Shown here in pieces: positions 27,843-32,412 of a stretch of DNA of 32,412 nt. Source of the DNA: an uncultured Gammaproteobacteria bacterium. GTDB lineage: Bacteria; Pseudomonadota; Gammaproteobacteria; Pseudomonadales; Litorivicinaceae. The DNA lies in contig CAJWIY010000021.1 of assembly GCA_913042205.1 (NCBI GenBank), positions 1-32,412 of the forward strand, written 5' to 3'. How positions within the stretch are numbered: the first letter of the stretch is position 1; every line of letters begins with the position of its first letter. The translations under genes and the position numbers were made by a program. Under the pieces are notes generated by a model that saw only the letters and a program-made list of their open reading frames with translations, made no database searches and was not told the origin of the DNA.

Positions 27843-28919
27843 CTAATTCAGTGCATCAAGCACAGCCTCACCCATTGCTTTACACCCGACGATCTTTTCG
27901 CCCGACGCACCGGTCACGATGTCTTTTGTCCTATACCCAGAAGCTAATACATTTTTCACAGACTCTTCGATCGCAGCAGCTGCCTTCGGTGTATTGAGTG
28001 AATGAAGTAACATCATCGATAGGGATAAGATTGTTGCCAACGGATTGGCGATATCCTGACCAGCAATGTCGGGAGCCGAGCCATGACACGGCTCATAAAG
28101 CCCCTGTTTTTGGCGATTCAAAGATGCAGACGGAAGCATGCCAATAGATCCTGTCAGCATTGCGGCAGCATCCGATAGTATGTCTCCAAACAGGTTACCC
28201 GTCACCATCACGTCGAATTGCTTGGGTTGGCGAACGAGTTGCATGGCCGCGTTGTCTACGTACATGTGTGACAACTCGACTTCGGGATACTCTGTACCCA
28301 ACCGCTCCATCACTTCGCGCCAAAGCACAGTGACTTCGAGTACATTCGCCTTGTCGACCGAGCAGAGTCTTTTATCTCTCGCCATCGCGGCCTCAAATGC
28401 GATGCGACCAATCCGCTCAATCTCTGATTCCGAGTAGCGATCGGTGTTAAACCCAACTCGCTGACCCGGTTCTCCCTCAATTCCACGAGGCTCACCGAAG
28501 TAGATTCCCCCAATCAGCTCTCGGACGATCAATAAGTCCAATCCACTCACGACATGCTCTTTGAGTGTCGATGCGGACGCTAATTCCGGATACAGCATTG
28601 CAGGTCGAAGGTTGGCGAACAAATCCATCCCCGCTCGGATTTTCAACAACCCCTTTTCAGGACGCTTATCCATCGACAACGAGTCCCACTTAGGGCCTCC
28701 AACAGCACCAAGAATCACAGCCTCTGACTGTTTTGCCTCGGCCAAAGTTTCCGCCGGTAGTGGTTCGCCAGTGGCATCAATAGCAGCACCGCCAATCAAG
28801 TGAGTTTCTATCTTCAAACCAAGCGAGTACCGATCATTCACTCGGTCAAGAACGCGGCCAGCCTCGCGCATGATTTCAGGTCCTATCCCGTCGCCTGACA
28901 ATAAAACGATGTTTGGCAT
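27843..28919 (-). CDS. leuB: 3-isopropylmalate dehydrogenase
   Basis: NAD-dependent oxidative decarboxylation of 3-isopropylmalate in leucine synthesis. The 358 residues show [12 protein letters not shown] at the start, [14 protein letters not shown] with the substrate-binding region, [46 protein letters not shown] and the NAD-binding [18 protein letters not shown]. Complete and normal. It sits 9 bases after leuD and 9 before asd; no methyltransferase gene intervenes between leuD and leuB as it does in P. aeruginosa. Confidence 0.98.
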   Translation of the reverse strand: MPNIVLLSGDGIGPEIMREAGRVLDRVNDRYSLGLKIETHLIGGAAIDATGEPLPAETLAEAKQSEAVILGAVGGPKWDSLSMDKRPEKGLLKIRAGMDLFANLRPAMLYPELASASTLKEHVVSGLDLLIVRELIGGIYFGEPRGIEGEPGQRVGFNTDRYSESEIERIGRIAFEAAMARDKRLCSVDKANVLEVTVLWREVMERLGTEYPEVELSHMYVDNAAMQLVRQPKQFDVMVTGNLFGDILSDAAAMLTGSIGMLPSASLNRQKQGLYEPCHGSAPDIAGQDIANPLATILSLSMMLLHSLNTPKAAAAIEESVKNVLASGYRTKDIVTGASGEKIVGCKAMGEAVLDALN

Positions 28920-28928
28920 ATTCGGTAT

Positions 28929-29570
28929 TTACTCTCTAAACAACCACGGGGCTTCTGTCGCACGTCTCGTCTCATAGGCACGAATTGCGTCCGTTTCTTT
29001 TAACGACAAACCGATCTCGTCCAGACCCTCGAGCAAACATATCCTTCGGAACGCATCGATATCGAATGAAGCGCTGAAACCATTGGGACCCGAGACCTGT
29101 TGCGTTTCTAGATCAACCGATATCTCGACAGGCATTTCAGCAGTTGCCAGTCCGAACAAGGTATCTACCTCACCTTCCGTCAAGACCACCGGTAACAGAC
29201 CATTCTTGAAGCTATTGTTAAAAAATATGTCTGCGAAAGATGGAGCAATCACTGCCTTAAAGCCGTATTCAAGGATCGCCCACGGGGCATGTTCCCGACT
29301 CGATCCACATCCAAAGTTATCCCTTACCAGTAAGATCGTTGCACCAGCAAATTTTTTATTATTCAGCACAAAGTCAGGATTTAATCGACGAGCCAAATGA
29401 TCCATACCCGGCTCGCCAGGGTCGAGATAACGCCAGTCATCAAAGAGATTAATACCAAAACCAGTCCGCTTGATCGACTTCAAATATTGTTTTGGAATGA
29501 TCTGATCGGTATCGACGTTGGAACGATCTAAAGGAGCAACCAAACCGGTTTCTTTAACAAATTTCTGCAT
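28929..29570 (-). CDS. leuD: 3-isopropylmalate dehydratase small subunit
   Basis: Swivel domain subunit of isopropylmalate isomerase, which works with LeuC. The 213 residues start [33 protein letters not shown]. They contain [34 protein letters not shown] and the C-terminal helix. Size is normal for proteobacterial LeuD. It follows leuC by 10 bases. Confidence 0.98.
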   Translation of the reverse strand: MQKFVKETGLVAPLDRSNVDTDQIIPKQYLKSIKRTGFGINLFDDWRYLDPGEPGMDHLARRLNPDFVLNNKKFAGATILLVRDNFGCGSSREHAPWAILEYGFKAVIAPSFADIFFNNSFKNGLLPVVLTEGEVDTLFGLATAEMPVEISVDLETQQVSGPNGFSASFDIDAFRRICLLEGLDEIGLSLKETDAIRAYETRRATEAPWLFRE

Positions 29571-29580
29571 GGTTTGGTCC

Positions 29581-30996
29581 TTACAACCACTCTCTTACAT
29601 CAACAAAGCGCCCCGCAATTGCCGCAGCGGCTGCCATGGCTGGACTTACCAAATGGCTCCGTCCTCCCGCACCTTGGCGTCCTTCAAAGTTACGGTTAGA
29701 TGTAGAAGCACAATGCTCACCTGGACCCAATCGATCGGCGTTCATTGCCAAACACATCGAGCAACCAGGATCACGCCACTCAAATCCAGCTTCACGAAAG
29801 ACGATGTCGAGACCTTCTTCTTCCGCCTGTTCCTTCACCAACCCAGATCCTGGTACAACCATCGCCTGAATTACTGAATCAGCCACGCGCTTGCCGTCCA
29901 CAACCCTAGCCGCCTCGCGCAAATCTTCGATTCGAGAGTTGGTACAGGAGCCGATAAACACCCGATCCAAGTGGATGGATTCAATAGGTTGGTTAGGCTC
30001 GAGGCCCATATACCTCAGAGCGCGCTCGATTGCACTGCGACGAATCGGATCGTCGTCCAGTTTTGGGTCTGGCACATGCCCCGATATACCAGTGACCATC
30101 TCAGGATTCGTCCCCCAAGAAACTTGTGGTTCGATCAAGGTACCATCTACAACGATTTCATAATCAAAGTTCGCATCTGGATCGCTAACGAGGTCCGCCC
30201 AGGCCTCGGTTGCACGACCCCAGTCCTCTCCTCTGGGCGCGAGAGGGCGACCTCTAACGTATTCAACAGTCTTTTCGTCGACGGCAACCAGCCCCACACG
30301 AGCACCCGCCTCAATTGCCATGTTACATACAGTCATCCGTCCTTCCATAGATAACGACTGAATCCCTTCGCCCGCAAATTCTATGGCGCAGCCAGTTCCG
30401 CCAGCTGTGCCTATTTGACCGATAGTCGCTAGAATCAAATCTTTCGCTGTAACGCCAAATCCAAGGGGGCCAGTCACCGTAACGCGCATATTCTTCATCT
30501 TACTAGCGACTAAGCATTGCGTAGCAAGCACATGCTCTACTTCACTGGTACCGATCCCATGAGCCAACGCACCAAAGGCTCCATGAGTCGCTGTATGACT
30601 GTCACCACACACCACCGTCATGCCGGGAAGTGTCGCACCCTGCTCGGGCCCAATCACGTGCACGATGCCCGCTCGCGGGTCACCCATCTTGAATTGGGTG
30701 ACATTGAACGAATCGCAGTTCTGGTCAAGTGTTTCAATTTGTAGACGGCTTGTTGGATCTTCGATAGCTGAGACGCCTGCAGATTGATTCTCAGTAGGCA
30801 CGTTATGATCTACGGTCGCCAGGTTCGCCGATAGCCTCCAAGGCTTCCGTTCTGCAAGCGCTAACCCCTCAAATGCCTGAGGTGAGGTCACTTCATGTAG
30901 CAAGTGACGATCGATATAAATCAACGCACTGCCATCGTCCCGCTGAGTAACGAGATGACTATCCCAAAGTTTGTCGTAAAGGGTGCGACCGGGCAT
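29581..30996 (-). CDS. leuC: 3-isopropylmalate dehydratase large subunit
   Basis: An aconitase-family subunit holding the [4Fe-4S] cluster for conversion of 2- to 3-isopropylmalate. The 471 residues have the three cluster Cys at 351 (FIGSCTNSR), 412 and 415 (PGCSMCLAM), with [20 protein letters not shown] and [13 protein letters not shown] also clear. The start at 30996 ([14 protein letters not shown]) is set by GGAG 6 bases upstream; the open frame upstream is not coding. The 65-base gap before it separates leuC from the MFS gene and is the best place for a leu promoter, but I see no strong promoter or attenuator hairpin. Confidence 0.98.
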   Translation of the reverse strand: MPGRTLYDKLWDSHLVTQRDDGSALIYIDRHLLHEVTSPQAFEGLALAERKPWRLSANLATVDHNVPTENQSAGVSAIEDPTSRLQIETLDQNCDSFNVTQFKMGDPRAGIVHVIGPEQGATLPGMTVVCGDSHTATHGAFGALAHGIGTSEVEHVLATQCLVASKMKNMRVTVTGPLGFGVTAKDLILATIGQIGTAGGTGCAIEFAGEGIQSLSMEGRMTVCNMAIEAGARVGLVAVDEKTVEYVRGRPLAPRGEDWGRATEAWADLVSDPDANFDYEIVVDGTLIEPQVSWGTNPEMVTGISGHVPDPKLDDDPIRRSAIERALRYMGLEPNQPIESIHLDRVFIGSCTNSRIEDLREAARVVDGKRVADSVIQAMVVPGSGLVKEQAEEEGLDIVFREAGFEWRDPGCSMCLAMNADRLGPGEHCASTSNRNFEGRQGAGGRSHLVSPAMAAAAAIAGRFVDVREWL

Positions 30997-31061
30997 TTCA
31001 ATCTCCGTAAAAAACACGCCGAACAGTCTATCAGAAAACCTCAGATACCAAAGGCTCTTGG

Positions 31062-32228
31062 CTACAAAGATTGCACACCTAATTGCGCCTTCTTGAGACC
31101 AAACCAAGCAACTAAGGCGGTAAACCCGGTCAGTATCCCTGAGGCAATGAACGTCATGCTACCGCCAAGCGTTTCCCACGTAATCCCAGATAAAGTAGCA
31201 CCTAGAGAACCGCCCAGACCAAAAACGAATCCGCTATAGAGGGCCATTCCGCGGCCTGATAGCTTCCCAGGAAACCACCTTCTCATGAATTCAATGCTAA
31301 CCGAGTGAATTGCACCGAAGGTAAACGCATGCAGAAGTTGTAATCCAACCAAAAGCCATGGCCAGTCTGGATAAATTCCGATGAGAATCCATCGCATTGA
31401 TCCAAAGACCAACGAGAAAGTTAAGAGCAATCGTAGATCAATAGATCGGATAAAATTAGGTAGTACGAAAAATAAAACCACCTCAGCGAGAACACCGAGA
31501 GCCCAGAGCTGACCCGCCTCAAATGCGGTATACCCATGCGACTGGACGTATAGAGTAAAAAATACATTCATCGGTCCGTGGGTCAATTGATTCAATGCCG
31601 TTACGAGCAGAAAAAGCATTACCGAAGCGTTGGTCAGTCGCTTGGTGATACCTTCTGCCCCGGATGTTTCCGAGTCAGTCGCGGCCCGGCTGGGGAGTGT
31701 CAAAGATATCAATACTGAAATAACTAACCCAACAATAATAAGCCATGGAAGGATTGCATACTCAACACCCGAGAAAAGCCACCCCGAGGCAAGCATCATC
31801 AGTATGAAACCGATAGAGCCCCAGACTCGGATAGATGAATACCGATGGTGATCCGAACCCAAATACTCGAGAGTCAACGTATCAAATTGAGCGATGATCG
31901 CGTTCCAGAACACACCGAAGAGCGCCAGTACAAGGCACAAACCGACGAAATCGACATCGAGTAACAGTAGCCCCGCCGCAAATGTTGAGCCGATAATCCC
32001 GATCTGCATTATTCGCAAACGATTTGGTACAAGATCACCCAGTGTGCCCCATAGATAGGGCGCTACAACTTTAGAACCTGTTAGTACACCGATCGCGATA
32101 CCAATTTCAGAAGCGCTGAACCCGAGGGACTGAAAAAAAGGACCAAACCAACCTACGCTGAGAGCAACAATAGCGAAATACAGACCGTAAAGACCGCCAA
32201 GCCTTGCACTTGGAACCCTAATCGTCAC
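31062..32228 (-). CDS. MFS transporter, HcaT/phenylpropionate-permease-like
   Basis: A 388-residue, 12-helix major facilitator. The N-terminus [20 protein letters not shown], the loop-2/3 signature [17 protein letters not shown] and the C-terminal [22 protein letters not shown] with [17 protein letters not shown] fit the MFS_1-like (3-phenylpropionic acid transporter) group. The substrate is unknown. A related MFS gene lies next to aroC in Pseudomonas too. The start is GTG at 32228, overlapping the aroC TGA as GTGA, so translation is coupled. A link to aromatic metabolites is suggested only by this neighbour. Confidence 0.87.
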   Translation of the reverse strand: MTIRVPSARLGGLYGLYFAIVALSVGWFGPFFQSLGFSASEIGIAIGVLTGSKVVAPYLWGTLGDLVPNRLRIMQIGIIGSTFAAGLLLLDVDFVGLCLVLALFGVFWNAIIAQFDTLTLEYLGSDHHRYSSIRVWGSIGFILMMLASGWLFSGVEYAILPWLIIVGLVISVLISLTLPSRAATDSETSGAEGITKRLTNASVMLFLLVTALNQLTHGPMNVFFTLYVQSHGYTAFEAGQLWALGVLAEVVLFFVLPNFIRSIDLRLLLTFSLVFGSMRWILIGIYPDWPWLLVGLQLLHAFTFGAIHSVSIEFMRRWFPGKLSGRGMALYSGFVFGLGGSLGATLSGITWETLGGSMTFIASGILTGFTALVAWFGLKKAQLGVQSL

Positions 32229-32412
32229 GTAGAAGCGAGCCCAGGAATAATCGGGGTCTGATTCACAACATGACCATTCTGACCACGATGTCTGAGTGCA
32301 TGATCGGTTAGCACCAGAGCTATCATAGCCTCGGCAATTGGCGTAGCCCGAATACCGACGCAGGGATCGTGCCGGCCCTTGGTGATAACGTCGGTCAACT
32401 CACCCTCTTTAT
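32225..32412 (-). CDS. aroC: Chorismate synthase (partial, C-terminal 61 residues)
   Basis: Makes chorismate from EPSP using reduced FMN, the last common step to Trp, Phe, Tyr and folate. Only the C-terminal end lies in the window. It reads [20 protein letters not shown] and then [20 protein letters not shown], the conserved end of AroC, finishing with IIPGLAST. The gene continues beyond the right edge. Its TGA overlaps the GTG of the MFS transporter, so it heads the minus-strand run seen here. Confidence 0.95.
   Translation of the reverse strand, partial: KEGELTDVITKGRHDPCVGIRATPIAEAMIALVLTDHALRHRGQNGHVVNQTPIIPGLAST

Noticed and set aside
30997-31061. Leader peptide or attenuator before leuC
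   Set aside because: There is no Leu-codon run and no alternating hairpins; a weak -10-like TAGACT lacks a matching -35.
1-32412. tRNA genes, IS elements, CRISPR arrays, prophage
   Set aside because: No cloverleaf-like segment, transposase, terminal repeat or regularly spaced repeat was found; the gaps between genes are too short to hold them.

Overview
The window is chromosomal core DNA of a free-living gammaproteobacterium, by eye close to 50% GC and very tightly packed. Gene order supports this: leuC-leuD-leuB-asd-usg-fimV-truA-trpF-trpB-trpA-accD-folC-dedD-cvpA-purF-metZ is the Pseudomonas/Oceanospirillales arrangement, and guaB divergent from xseA is also typical. The heavy investment in photolyases suggests a sunlit, probably marine surface, habitat. 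The genus cannot be fixed from the sequence alone. No tRNA, rRNA, insertion sequence, prophage or CRISPR array was seen, and no gene-free stretch exceeds about 90 bases.

Left part (1-8.7 kb). A 5'-complete but truncated guaB points left, and xseA plus an M23 peptidase gene point right. Next comes the most interesting locus: a minus-strand operon of five overlapping genes (8086 down to 3091). It encodes an iron-sulfur photolyase (FeS-BCP/PhrB type), a 54-residue DUF2256 zinc mini-protein, a DASH cryptochrome, a third and divergent photolyase-family protein, and a DUF3429 membrane protein. An exported glutathione peroxidase is transcribed divergently only 33 bases away.

Middle (8.7-14.5 kb). 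folX and folE (pterin synthesis) face away from a three-gene plus-strand cassette (flippase-like membrane protein, ArnC/DPM1-like GT2, ArnT-like GT39). That cassette probably makes, flips and uses a polyprenyl-phosphate sugar to decorate lipid A or another envelope glycan. msrB and htpX follow as divergent protein-quality genes; htpX has a good candidate sigma-32 promoter.

Right part (14.5-32.4 kb). Eighteen consecutive minus-strand genes, from aroC (cut by the window edge) to metZ, cover leucine, aspartate-family, tryptophan, fatty-acid, folate, purine and methionine synthesis, with FimV and TruA in between. Most junctions overlap or are under 20 bases, so much of it may be co-transcribed.

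Points for a second look: the photolyase operon and its small partners; Ser in place of the catalytic Cys in guaB (residue 304); a catalytic-Cys-less Asd paralogue (usg); and the sugar-flippase cassette.
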